Origin: Symbiodinium natans
Taxonomy: Eukaryota > Sar > Dinophyceae > Suessiales > Symbiodiniaceae
Assembly: GCA_905221605.1 (NCBI GenBank)
Contig: CAJNDS010001113.1
Location: forward strand, 1,095,163-1,159,162
Direction of reading: 5' to 3'
Length of the DNA: 64,000 bases
The position numbers and the translations under genes were made by a program. Positions 21,892-32,227 of this stretch are shown here, piece by piece. The notes below the pieces were generated by a model. The model saw only the letters and a list, made by a program, of their open reading frames with translations. It was not told the DNA's origin and made no database searches. Position 1 is the first letter of the stretch, and each line of letters opens with the position of its first letter.

Positions 21892-22091
21892 TGTTAAGTG
21901 TACAGCATGTATCCAGGTACAGTGAATGGGTGCAGTAGGAAAGACACCAAATGCCCTAAGGCATGTTGAGTCTGAGCAGAACGAGTTTGACACCGGAGGC
22001 TTAGGCTCAAGAGTCGAAAGCGAGAAAAGTTGTTTTGCCTTTAGAGCGTGGTAGGAAAAGTGAGCCATGATGTTTACCACGTTTTTCAACA
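21892..22091 (+). repeat. 3' LTR of the copia element
   Basis: By eye, base-for-base the same as 11262-11461 over 200 bp. The embedded ATG is at 22067; here it would read out into the flanking Polinton DNA. Confidence 0.95.
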
Positions 22092-22096
22092 CGACA
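22092..22096. repeat. Right target-site duplication (CGACA)
   Basis: Matches 11257-11261 exactly. Removing the retrotransposon and one copy restores a continuous spacer of a few dozen bases between the minus-strand ORF at 10825 and the integrase. Confidence 0.93.
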
Positions 22097-22144
22097 TGGC
22101 GCGGGCACGATGAACGAGGCGGCTAACAAGACGTTGAAAGCAAA

Positions 22145-23157
22145 ATGGCAGCTCAAGAAGCAGCAGTGCAAGCAGGCGAACAAGCCCGAAGAGCTCTTAT
22201 GAAGCAGGTGTACGAGGATCCTAGAAGTGGTTTTGGCAGCATCGCAGACACTCTCAAGCAGGCTCGTGCTAGGGACCCACGTGTGACGCTGCAGGAGGTT
22301 CGAGAGTTCATCCAGGGCCTCACGGTGCAGGAGGACAGACCTCAACGGGGCTTCAATAGTTATGTGCCGATATGACGAGCTTTGCAAAAGGCCCCTATCC
22401 CTATATGTTGGTAGCTATAGATACGTTTACGAAGAAGCTCCGCCCATGAAGGACAAAACCGCACAAACGGCAGCAGCAGCATGGGACAAGGTCATCACCG
22501 ATCTAGGGATTCCGGCTTCTGTTTACAGTGACGACGGCTCTGAGTTTAAGAAGCAGTTTAAGGAGAAGTGACAAGTTAGATCACTGGGACGTGGACAAAA
22601 TAGTCAGTAGGGGGCATGCGCCAGTGGCCGAAAGAGCCATTAGAACGTTGAAAAAGGCCTTGCTTCGCAGACTTAGCGTAGGCGTGGGCAGAAGGAACCA
22701 GTGGAACCTGCTACTGCCCAACGTGTTAGCTCAACACAATGAGAAAAGGCATGCTACGACAGGCGTGACCCCTAATCAAGCGTACAACGACCCTCACAGC
22801 GCTAGGAAAGCCCTCAGGAACATGCGCAGGAACGCTAAGCACAATGCTCCAGCGAAGCCGGAAATCGGCGAGGGCGACTGCGTCCGCGTCAGGGTGAAAC
22901 CAATAGAGAGCAGGGGGTCTTACCGCGTCACCGAAACGGCTTGGTCGGAGAGGGCGTACCGGGTGGACGGGGTAGAGTACACGAGCAACGGCGTCATGTT
23001 TACGCTACAGGGCTGGCAGGGAGGACCGCTACTGGCCCGAGACGTCAGAAAGGTAGAGGGGCAGAGGGAGCGGAGGTTTCCGGTGCAATCCAGAGAAATG
23101 CGAAACGCCAGAGCTGCAGCAGACAGGGCTTTTCCGGTGGGGCCCGTGGCTCCATAG
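22145..23157 (+). pseudogene. Polinton-type integrase (rve family), three frameshifts
   Basis: Starts at ATG 22145. The N-terminal part (KQVYEDPRSGFGSIADTLKQ, then VTLQEVREFIQGLTVQE) is the helix-turn-helix-like leader common in Polinton integrases. The catalytic core is split over frames: PYPYMLVAIDTFTKKLRP (first D, about 22390-22440) is read one frame away from the leader, YSDDGSEFKKQF (second D, about 22527) another frame on, and GHAPVAERAIRTLKKALL (E, about 22614) in a third stretch after about 22570. The C-terminal part contains KPEIGEGDCVRVRVKP, an SH3/chromo-like DNA-binding segment. Breaks lie near 22370, 22445 and 22570. All three catalytic acidic residues survive, so decay is recent or the indels are sequencing errors. 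The role would be insertion of the element by DDE chemistry. Confidence 0.85.
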
Positions 23158-23191
23158 CTGTACCTGCTAGACTAGCAAAAATCTGTACAGG

Positions 23192-26100
23192 CTAGTCAAC
23201 GCAACTGAGCCCTCGCAACTGTGCAGTCCACCGATCGTCTTTGAAGTCCATCTTCACGTAGCCGCGTGGCCTCAGAAAGCTGTCGATGATTTTCTGGCCA
23301 TCCTCGCCGATCTCGCCGTAGAGAAGCTTGTCGAAGAAGTAGGACAGCGGCTCCGGCAAGTTTCGCCAGTGACCGTGGGGCCTGGACCTGTCGTAGCGGA
23401 GCTTGTAGTTCTTGTCTTCGAAGGCGCGCAGGCCGGTCTTGATGTTTTCGACCAGATGCACCACGTGCTGTTTGCTCTCGAAGCGGTGGGACTTGATGCT
23501 CCTGCCCAGCCCGGTCTTGGTCAAGACCTCCCTGTACTCGTCGTGGGTCAGGGTCTTCCGGTTGTCCTTGTCGATGCCCTTGATCTTGTTCTTGTGGTGC
23601 AGCTCGCCCCCGCCGCCTGTGAGCAGCTCGCTGTAGGACTTAGGCCCCAAGCAGACCGCCTCCATCATGGTGAGGGGTGCATTCTCGTCGCCAAAACCGC
23701 CCAAGCAACCGCGTCGCTCGACTCCAAGGACTCCAATGCTCTGCAGGTACACCATCGCCTTCTCGTAGTCCTTGATGTCGCCCAGGATGTCCCAGAAGCA
23801 CGGCGACTCGGGGTTGAAGTTCTCCAGGGCCAGCTGGTAGGAAGGGTGCATCTCGCTGTGGATCAACACGATGACGCTGTCGGTGTCGGTGTAGATGATC
23901 TGCACCTTCGACCTCTCGCTCTGTGGCCTCGCCTCGTCGCAGGCTTTGGCCAGGCACCCGTCGAAGACCAGCTTCATGTGGTAATAGTTTCGCATGATGC
24001 CAAGCCTCGCCTCGTCCAGCACGAAGGTTCCCACTTGCGGCATGGTCTTGAGCAGCGAACCGGCTGGGGTGAGCTCATCCACAACGCCGAAGAAGCCGCC
24101 GTGACCAATGGGGCTGGCGTGCAGGTGCGGGATCCTGCGCTTCTTCGCCCAAACTCCTCGACGTCGAAGCAGATCCAAGACCGAACAGAGCGCTCCTGGT
24201 TTTGGACGCTTTTCCCGTATTGCACGTTCATGGTGAGTTTAACCACGTCGGCTTGGAGCTTTCGCCCTTGTCGCTTGAACTCAAGCCTGCGCTCGTAGCA
24301 CTCTCGGATGAAGGGACTCATGAACGCCCTGCAGCTGCAGCCGAAGAGCACGATGCTGTAGACCTCTTCGACTCTGACACCGAGAACCTCCATGTAGAAG
24401 CGCAGCAGTCGCAGCTGCACGACTTCGCGACGGTGATAGCCTAGATAGGGCATGATCTTGGCCAAGAGCTCAAGCTGATATTCGCTCATCCCGGACGTGC
24501 CGACGCTCATCCTGGTGATGGGCGCCCAGTCGACGCGGTCGTGCTGGTCCAGGGGCAGGTAGTAGTCGACCTCCACCAAGTAGCTGTGATCGAAGTCCTT
24601 CTGCCTGAAGTCCGACTCGCGCAGGCAGTCGCAGAACAGCTTCATGCGGGCCTTTCGCTCGGAGGGGAGATCGAAAAGGTAGCCGCCGTCGCAGGGCAGG
24701 GGGTTGTTCATGACGGTCGGGTACTGCGAGTTCACATCGAACTTTGACACCCAGCTCAATGGAAGGCAGTCGTCGTAGTCAACGACAGAGCAGTTGTTGG
24801 CCTTGGCGTACGGCTGGAACGCATTGCTGAGGCCGCCGCGCATGCTGCTCTTGACCAGGTCGTAGATTTTGCGGTTGGTGATGAGCTGCAGGGAGTTCCT
24901 GCGCGGGGCGCAGCGCTTCATCATCGCGTCCCAGGCGGCGCTTGCCAAGGTGACGTATCGCACCGGATCGATGCCGAAGTTCTGGTGGAAGGTGTCCCTG
25001 TACGCCTCCACCACGTCGGCAATGGCCATGTCCGTGTACAAGTAACAGTTGTGGAAGGAGGAGAAGTTCGGGAACTGGAAATGCTCCTGGATCTCCTGGA
25101 TCTCGCCGTACTTCTTGTCGGAGCACTTGCCCTTCAAACTGCTGTCGTAGCACTTCTGCGGCCACACGGCTCTTTCGGTCCAAGACTCGGGCCCCGAAAA
25201 GCTTTCAAACGGCATGGGGATCTTCTTGAGAAGAAGGTCCCACACCCTCTTGTCTCGGTTCTGGAGCCAGGGGTGACGCTCGGCAAGAAGCGGAAAGGAC
25301 AACCATGGCTCCTCCTTGTGAGTGCTCTGCAGGTCGTCTGTCAGAACGTCCAGCGCTGAAGGGAAGATGTTGAAGCTGTCCAAGAATACCAGGGGTCCGT
25401 AGCGTCTCTGCAGGTACTTCTCGCCGGACTTGATCATGACCTTGCAGCGGGGCTTCTTGAGGTCCAGGTGTTCGCCCACCATCGGCTCGTGACCCAGCGC
25501 GTGCAGATCGGGGACCTGGTCGTCTTGCAAGGTCGCGTCGTCCTCCGCCGGCTCTTGGAACTCCTGCTCAACGACTTGATCGTCTTCGTCGTAGGAGGGT
25601 ATGGCGACCGCGCTCCCATAGCGGTGAAGCTGGGCTATGGCTCGGACCAAGAAGTGAAAATCGTATCCCCCGCCGTTGTGGAAGTACACCGGCACCGTTT
25701 TCTGTCGTCTTACGGCGAGGTTGCAGGTGTTGCAGAGGGCGCCTAGATACTCGCCCGTCCCGTGCCGATGGTGCACTACCTTCTGCCTGCTCTGGTCCGA
25801 AGTGAAGGGCAGCTCGCAGAGCGAACAGACCATGGCGGCGTCAAACTCGGCCTGCTGCGACGCGGTGAGCTCGTACGGGATGTTGAGGTTCTGCCAATTC
25901 TGAAAGTGGAAAGCCAGATCCAGGAGCCGCCTGAGGTAGCGCTCCATGACGGCGAAGGGCACGTCGTCCGTGCGGCATAAGTCCAAATGGATCTTGTGCT
26001 GCTGCGGGACCTCGTAGCCGCAGCGACCCACTGCAGCGTAGCAGGTGGAGGCTGTCTCGTGTTGCAAGGCCTTGACCCTCCCGTTCTCCTTCTCCTGCAA

Positions 26101-27322
26101 CCTGTCGTTGAAGACCTCTATGTCGGAGTAGATGACCAGCTCCGCCCACTCTGCAGAGGGACCGGGCTTGTAGAAGAGGCGCTCCTCCTCAACATTCGCG
26201 GGAAGCCTGATCCTCTGACTTCGCAAGCGATCTGCCACGCTAGCATTGCAGAGCCCTGACTTCAGGTGCTTCTTCAAACTCTCCGTCGAGCTGAAATTGT
26301 TTTGGCAGCGGTGACAAGAGTTCCAGTGGCGCGTGTTCTCTCGTCGGCACTCTTCGGGCAGCTCGCCGCCGCGCAGACTGGAAGCCTTGCTGAAGTCATA
26401 GATCAGGACGTAGTGGTCGAGGTGGAGCAGGAGGAGGATCTCGTGCTTTGGCTTCTCGACGGAGGGACTCCTGAGCGGCTTCATCGTCTGAGGAGCCGTT
26501 GCCGACCACTCCGTGCTGACGGGCTTGTAGACGTAGATGCCAATGTGGGGGTTGACGGCTTCGAAAAGATCGATGTCGCCAAAGCCCACGTGACCCTCGG
26601 GAAGCGTGCTAAAGTCTGCATCTACGGGGACCATCTTGCGATCGTCAGGGGCGGATCCCCTCGGACCAGGGCGCGCTGGTCGATCGTAGAAGGGGCGGCC
26701 CTTCAAATTGGCTGCCGTGGCGCGTTCCCGGTTGTCCATTTTCCCGACCTCGTAGAAGTAGGCCCTCACACGACACTCGAAGCATCTGTGGTCCATGTTC
26801 TTGGGGTTGAAAAGGCTGCAACGCCGGCAGGGAAGGGGATGTTGGCCGTGAGCTCGCCTGGGCTCGTGAGGATGTTGATCCACAGCATGCCGACAAAGAC
26901 CCAGCCGCTGCTCGTGTTCCGGTTGGTCTCCTCCACAACGTGCTCATACCTGGATTGTGCATCGGCCAGGAAGCGACGAAACCTTTCATCTGGACGAGCT
27001 AGGGGCATGCAGGGGGCCGGTGGAAGGGCAACTTGGATCTCTGCAAACTCTTCCCGTTCCACACCGTCCAAGACTACGAGAAGCGAGCATTCACCACGAT
27101 CTTGATGGTGAAGCGGAGCTGCGTCTCCAACAAGTCTTGGAAGTCTTCCTGCAAGAGTCTCAAGGAGTCCATGGTCAGGAAGGGCGCCGCGTCATGTCCC
27201 CGCGACACTCGACCCATCCTCGTGAAGCCCTGCTGCGAGCGACGAATCTTGCGACTTCTGGTCACGACCACGTCTGGAGGGTTTCCAGCGGCCGGCGGAG
27301 GCACATTCTGAAGCTCAGCCAT
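23192..27322 (-). pseudogene. Protein-primed family B DNA polymerase (Polinton), frameshifted
   Basis: Read from ATG 27322 leftward, about 1370 codons in four pieces with frame changes near 27080, 26840 and 24150. The main piece (26840-24150) has an N-terminal CxxC...CxxC cluster (PCRRC...CFEC), a second C2HC-like cluster (CHRCQNNFSS), and exonuclease motifs (VIYSDIEVFN; FHNGGGYDFHF; VFLDSFNIFPSAL). Between the first two exonuclease motifs lies a CxxC/HHxHGTGEYLGALCNTC insert resembling endonuclease VII-like zinc folds. Polymerase motif A is KFDVNSQYPTVM and motif B KLTMNVQYGKS. Motif C, IIYTDTDSVIVL, lies in the last piece (about 23880). This is the DNA_pol_B_2 type used by Polintons, adenovirus-like elements and linear plasmids. 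It ends SCVD at 23192, facing the integrase. Motifs are intact but the frame is not. Confidence 0.88.
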
Positions 27323-27463
27323 GGGGGGGCGAATTTGAAGATGTATGAAGATTTAAATGAAATGAATGGTACCTCTTTTCCTTCTCAGCACGCCAGAGCC
27401 AAACGGTACGAAACGCAGATCAGGGGTTTAAGCAAGAAAGTATTGCAAATGGCTCAGAAGGTG

Positions 27464-28129
27464 GGCGCCAAAACGAAGGATTTTTGGGGAGGGTTCTGCA
27501 GAAGCAACCCAGAGCTAGGGGTCCCTCATAAATTCCCTAAATTTCGTGACGCCCGCGGTGTCCTAGAGCGAGGGGTCAAAATCCAGGGCTCTGGGCGCCA
27601 AAGCGAAGCATTTTTTGGTGAAGGTTCTGCAGAAGCAACCCAGAGCTATGGGGTCCCTCATAAATTCCTTAAATTTCGTGACGCCCACGGTGTCCTAGAG
27701 CGAGGGGTCAAAATCCAGGGCTCTGGGCACCAAAGCGAAGCATTTTTTGGTGAAGGTTCTGCAGAAGCAACCCAGAGCTATGGGGTCCCTCATAAATTCC
27801 TTAAAGTTCGTGACGCCCACGGTGTCCTAGAGCGAGGGGTCAAAATCCAGGTCTCTGGGCGCCAAAGCGAAATTTTGGTGAAGGTTCCGCAGAAGCAACC
27901 CAGAGCTATGGGGTCCCTCATAAATTCCTTAAATTTCGTGACGCCCGCGGTGTCCTAGAGCGAGGGGTCAAAATCCAGGTCTCTGAGCGCCAAAGCGAAG
28001 GATTTTGGTGAAGGTTCTGCAAAAGCAACCCAGAGCTATGGGGTCCCTCACAAATTCCTTAAATTTCGTGACGCCCACGGTGTCCTAGAGCGAGGGGTCA
28101 AAATCCAGGGCTCTGGGCGCCAAAGCGAA
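27464..28129. repeat. ~130-bp tandem repeat, five copies
   Basis: The phrase AGAGCTAKGGGGTCCCTCAT recurs at 27511, 27642, 27774, 27902 and 28032 (spacing 131, 132, 128, 130). Each unit also holds TTCGTGACGCCC, GTGTCCTAGAGCGAGGGG and TCTGGGCGCCAAAGCGAA. A long plus-strand frame passes through the first copies but breaks in the last ones, so it is a satellite rather than coding sequence. It lies just outside the polymerase start and may mark the edge of the Polinton remnant. Confidence 0.9.
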
Positions 28130-29414
28130 CATACCCTGCTCAAAACTGTCATTTTCGCATCGAAGTACTGCCAAAAATGAGCTCAAAATAATTAAGCGTC
28201 ATAGGCGCTTCCATTTGCTATTATTCCCCGGGTTGGTGATTCAGGGTTTGGATTTAGCAATCAATTCTTCAATTGCTCTTTCCAGACTGTGCCCAGATTT
28301 TTTGACCCCAGATTTGGAAGTCACAGAGTTACAACTGCAAGTCTTACTCACGAGCACACCTTCTGCAAAAACTGCACGGACCTTCTGCTTTGCACATAAT
28401 TCGTATGCTGGATTCTGCGTCCATTCTGAAGGCCTGCGGCCGCGGCTACTGCTCTCGAACGAGAAGTGCTGCTGCACGCCGCCTCATGCTGTTCAGCGTC
28501 AGTGCCACGTGGCAATACCCTGATGAGCATCAGCTTGTGAATCTTTCCAGTGCAAGTGCGTCAGGCCATGCTTTTTGAATGTCTGTGCTGTATACAAGTC
28601 AACAACATGGAAATTGCCAAATTACATCTACCGAATAATGACGGAGGTTTTGCTGACCTGGCAAAAACTGCACAAACAGCCGAATTGCATTTTGCGATAC
28701 TGCGCTTCGTTTGAGCCGTGGATGACGGAACTGCAACATCGTTCTGAGCGAGGGCGTTTTTCTCTTGGCTTCTGTTCTGCGTTGGTGCTGCTAGTCGCAA
28801 TTTACCGGCCCACTGTGCTGCTGATGTGCAAAAGGGGCGTCTGCTCAAAAACAAAGCTTGCCGCCTCCGTCGAGAGTCGGACTGAGTGATCATGATTGTT
28901 TAGAGGTGTGACAAAGGAGCTTGGAAGCTGAACTTGATGTTTAGAAGGTACACGTGTCGTTGCATGCTTTGAGTTCTCCACTGTTGAACAGAGGATACTG
29001 TTGGAGTTTGTGCAGCCAAAAAGGGGATTGGCTGAACTTGCTTTTTCCCTTAGTCTTGCTGCCGGTGCGTGTGTGCGTGTTTAGTACGATCCGAGCCATG
29101 CCCCCAGCTTAATACCTTTGTGAGGGTCGCAAGGGGAAGAGTTTCTGTTCCTGTGAAGTGGGCTGTCTTGCCTAGTGCCCAAATCCAAGTCCAGCTTGGG
29201 GGGGCGGGCCCATGGAGGTTCGGGTGGCATTTTTCCCAGCTCGGAGTGAGGGGCTCGGAGCGTCGAACTCTTGCTGGATCTCCCCAATGACGCAAGCGGA
29301 GGGGCGAAGAGATGGCTGGAGGGAACGTTTCCGTTGGCCGGAGTGCACTCCAGGCCGTCCACTCAGTCACTCACTCACTTGATTTTCTTTCCTTCTAGAC
29401 CCATTTGCAACTTC
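28130..29414. other. Non-coding stretch
   Basis: No supported gene, repeat array or telomeric motif. Several short open frames occur on both strands without family motifs. Confidence 0.5.
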
Positions 29415-29849
29415 CTAGAGCCATTGCAAGCATGGGTTTTGATGATTGTCGCCTCCATGAACTTGGAATATGAGGAATACTGGGTGTCCGTCTAGAGATG
29501 GTTGAACTCCCTGAAGCATTATCACTACCAGGAGTCTGAGGATCTGTTCTTGATCCAGAGGAGAATCTGAAGATCCCTTGCCGCGGCCCTTATTTTTGGG
29601 GCGTCGGCTTCCAAGGGTTGACTTGACTTCCTCCGAGCTGTTCGGCAGGAATCTGCTCATGAGTCCGTCCAGCTCCTCGTCGAACTCGCTCATCTTGGCC
29701 TCGTATATGATGATACATTGTGCATGCTTGAAGTACAGAAGTGCATCCCGAGGCGTGCTGACGAGCATCAGTTGTGGCGGTGCCGCAGTAGATACGCTTA
29801 TTCGCCGCCGCCGCTCTAGCCAACTGTTTGCACTCCTGCAAACACACAA
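29415..29849 (-). CDS. Hypothetical exon or gene fragment
   Basis: A minus-strand frame whose middle looks like protein: LMLVSTPRDALLYFKHAQ, then MSEFDEELDGLMSRFLPNSS, then a basic KNKGRGKGSSDSPLD patch. The acidic-then-basic pattern and the lack of low complexity favour real coding. No start context or splice sites could be fixed. After the DSPLDQEQILRL segment there is a possible donor (CTG/GTAGTG), which would make the last ~30 residues intronic. No family recognised. Confidence 0.3.
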   Translation of the reverse strand: MCVCRSANSWLERRRRISVSTAAPPQLMLVSTPRDALLYFKHAQCIIIYEAKMSEFDEELDGLMSRFLPNSSEEVKSTLGSRRPKNKGRGKGSSDSPLDQEQILRLLVVIMLQGVQPSLDGHPVFLIFQVHGGDNHQNPCLQWL

Positions 29850-31023
29850 GAGGCATCCGTGTTGGTTTGCTGCAGCCGCGCATTTGGCTTTAGTGCAGCG
29901 GTGCGTTTGGCTTTAGTACATTTCCCACCACATACATGCGTTTAGCTGCTTCGTTTATGACCCAGAAGCACCGGTAAATTGCAATTGGGAGGTCTAGACC
30001 ATAGCTTTTCCATGCGAAACAAAACCTTTTCAGTCTTCGACATCAGGACGGTCTAGCTGCAGGTGTGTAGGTTTCCAACACTTCTTGACAATTGGGGTTG
30101 TTTGGAGTCTGAGGGGGCTTGCGGCGTAAGTTGGAGACCATAAGGCTTTTTGAGGCCACAAGACTTTAAGTGTTCCGGATGGGAGCGCAAAGCAGCTTCC
30201 TGGAACATGGCGGCGCTGCAGGCGCTAGCCCTGTACCACCAGGGGAAGAGGCCGCTCCGTGCTGACGATTAGAGAGCGAAGGGGATTCTGAAACCGCAGG
30301 GCCTTGGGCTTGGTTGGCTTGAAGCCCCGAGACAGCTGTTTCTGGGTTTGGGGTCTGGGTTTCTGGTGTAGGGCGCAGGTGCGGCGTTTATCTTCAAGGG
30401 TGTGACACTAGGAGTAGCTGATGCAAGGTACCTCTTGTCTTGCGTGGGTCAGCGCTACGCTTTTGTTAAATTTCTGTGAGTGTTTTCTGGGACTCTTGCC
30501 CCTAAGCTTTCCGTAGTGTTCCATTGGTGACCAGCGATGGGTTAGCGTTCTTGCGTGACATGTTTGCGACATGTTTGCGACATGTTTGGGACCCAGCGGA
30601 ATCCTGGGAATGAGTTGGTCGGAAGGGGGTCCTTAGGGCCTGAGGGTTCTCCACGTGTGATGCAAAAAACTGCAGCGGCTGGTGTCTGCTGGTGCCGTAG
30701 GTTTTTTTTTTAAGTCGAGGGCTCAAGGTTGAGGGTTCAAGGTTGGCATGTTCCCCCTTATGCTAACAGTCCTTAACAGGGATTCTAGGAACCCCCCATC
30801 ATAATCCCTATTGAGGACTTTTAGTTTCAGGGGGAACATCCCAAGTTCAAGGTTAAGAAGGTTCTTTCTAGGAACCTTCTAATGCTCCGGTGCCACCTTC
30901 TGGGCCAAGTCCTGGACGTCGCAAGGCGAACTTGGCCGGCCCCCTTCACACGCACGCAAGGCCAGTTTCGAAGCCTTGGCTTCGCCTGGCGCTTCTCCTG
31001 CAGTCAACCCTCAACCCGGAAGG
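29850..31023. other. Non-coding stretch before the telomere-like zone
   Basis: Apart from a MITE-like hairpin at 30743-30844 nothing is recognised. A triple GACATGTTTGC repeat lies at about 30557-30590 and a short T run near 30700. Telomeric heptamers are absent up to about 31020 and common from there on. Confidence 0.5.
30743..30844. mobile_element. MITE-like inverted-repeat element, copy A
   Basis: Starts TTGGCATGTTCCCCCTTA and ends GGGGGAACATCCCAA. The two arms pair over roughly 35-40 bases (AGTCCTTAACAGGGATT against AATCCCTATTGAGGACT). The same arms recur at four other places, which makes it a small non-autonomous family. No coding capacity. Confidence 0.75.
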
Positions 31024-31404
31024 CCTCAGAACCCTAAACCCTGAGCCCTAAACCCTAAACCCTAAACCCTAAACCCTAAACCCTAAACCCTAAACCCTAA
31101 ACCCTAAACCCTAAACCCTAAACCCTAAACCCTAAACCCTAAACCCTAAACCCTAAGCCTAAACCCTAAACCCTAACCCTAAACCCTGAACCCTGAACCC
31201 TAAACCCTAAACCCTAAACCCTAAACCCTAAACCCTAGACCCTAGACCCTAGACCCTAGACCCTAGACCCTAGACCCTAAACCCAAACCCCAAACCCCAA
31301 ACCCCAAACCCCAAACCCCAAACCCCAAACCCCAAACCCTAAACCCTAAACCCTAAACCCTAAACCCTAAACCCCAAACCCTAAACCCTAAACCCTAAAC
31401 CCTA
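31024..31404 (-). repeat. Telomeric array (CCCTAAA), ~50 units with variant patches
   Basis: Continuous CCCTAAA heptamers. Inside lie a patch of about six or seven CCCTAGA units (about 31231-31270), then about eight CCCCAAA units (about 31277-31340), then CCCTAAA again. Runs of one variant show local homogenisation by slippage or unequal exchange. TTTAGGG is the telomere repeat of plants and dinoflagellates. This is an interstitial array, since unique DNA lies on both sides. Confidence 0.95.
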
Positions 31405-31533
31405 GGTCTATGTAGGGTTTTTGATGAGAGGTTTACTTGCAGGATTGGCAGAGGCGTCGAAGGTTGACGGTACCCTATCAGCCCGAACCTTCACAGGCCC
31501 GGCAAGTCCCGGGAAACCATGGCAAACATCAGG

Positions 31534-31601
31534 GTTTAGGGTTTAGGGTTTAGGGTTCAGGGTTTAGGGTTTAGGGTTTCGGGTTTAGGGTTTAGGGTTT
31601 C
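31534..31601 (+). repeat. Telomeric array (TTTAGGG), inverted relative to the previous one
   Basis: About ten TTTAGGG units with TTCAGGG and TTTCGGG variants. It points towards the preceding array with 130 bases of unique DNA between. This arrangement is not that of a simple head-to-head telomere fusion. Confidence 0.9.
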
Positions 31602-32161
31602 AATACTGGCCTGGACTTTGGGTTCAGAGGTTTACGCTGTCGGGTTTGGAGAATACAGGTGTCAGAATCTCGGGCTCAGGGTTTCGGGATGTTTCGGGCA
31701 TGTTCACTCACACGACCGTATTGCCAGAGTTGGGAGCCTGCAAACGCAACCCCAACCACCCTTGAATCCCAGACCCCCAACGCCACAAGAAACCGCCTCA
31801 AAGCCCTTGGCTGACCCTAGTCTTGGCGGCCCTCGCCCTTGTAAGAAGGAACCCTCAAAACGAAGGCCCCCCTGGAGAAGGAGGGGCCCCCTTGACGTGC
31901 GGCGCGTCTGGCGAGGCCGCCCCTCCGGCCGAGTCAGGAGGAGCTCGGCGCGCTGTCGCTGGCAGCCCACGCCCGGGTGCGGGTTCCCGGAAGTGGCCGC
32001 AGCTGACTTGAGGGACTCGGAAGTAGGAGAGCCCTGCAGATGTCTCCTTGTGTAATGAGTAATCCTTGTAGGAAGAGGCAACAGGAATCATTGCAGCACC
32101 AAGGTCAGCAAGAGTGAGTGAAGGCTTGCAGCAAAAAAAAATCATTCTCTGAAAAGAGCGG
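31602..32161. other. Unique GC-rich stretch between telomeric arrays
   Basis: Open frames exist on both strands (for example 31618-32055 plus) but none has a protein-family signature or an unambiguous start. Nothing further is supported. Confidence 0.4.
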
Positions 32162-32193
32162 CACCCTAAACCCTAAACCCTAAACCCTAAATC

Positions 32194-32225
<32 letters not shown>

Positions 32226-32227
32226 AT
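32162..32227 (-). repeat. Telomeric array with CCCTCAA variant
   Basis: Four CCCTAAA units followed by about five CCCTCAA units, again a homogeneous variant run. Confidence 0.9.

Larger units (their letters stand above)
11262..22091 (+). mobile_element. Complete Ty1/copia LTR retrotransposon, 10.83 kb
   Basis: Two direct 200-bp LTRs (11262-11461 and 21892-22091) begin TGTTA, end AACA and are flanked by CGACA. Between them lie, in order, membrane segments plus Gag, a CCHC knuckle, an aspartic protease, integrase, reverse transcriptase and RNase H. Integrase before reverse transcriptase is the copia (Pseudoviridae-like) order. At 10.8 kb it is about twice the usual copia length. The excess is an N-terminal membrane-spanning region and a long C-terminal extension. 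I see no difference between the LTRs, so the insertion is very young. Two +1 frame changes (about 17590 and 18808) interrupt the polyprotein. Confidence 0.95.
10825..27322. mobile_element. Polinton/Maverick-type element remnant, split by a copia insertion
   Basis: A retroviral-type integrase (plus strand) and a protein-primed family B DNA polymerase (minus strand) face each other with only 34 bases between their stops. That pair is the hallmark of Polintons/Mavericks and related endogenous virus-like elements. The left part (10825-11261) is separated from the right part (22092-27322) by the 10.83 kb copia element. I saw no capsid, packaging ATPase or protease gene and no long terminal inverted repeats, so the element is partial or its ends lie unrecognised. 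Frameshifts in both diagnostic genes argue it is dead, unless they are assembly errors. Confidence 0.75.

Noticed and set aside
23369-24298. 309-codon plus-strand frame opposite the polymerase
   Set aside because: GC-rich shadow; the minus strand carries the YTDTDS motif and other polymerase signatures.
26957-27958. 333-codon plus-strand frame crossing the polymerase start and the 130-bp repeats
   Set aside because: Its second half is translated satellite and its first half is antisense to the polymerase N-terminus.
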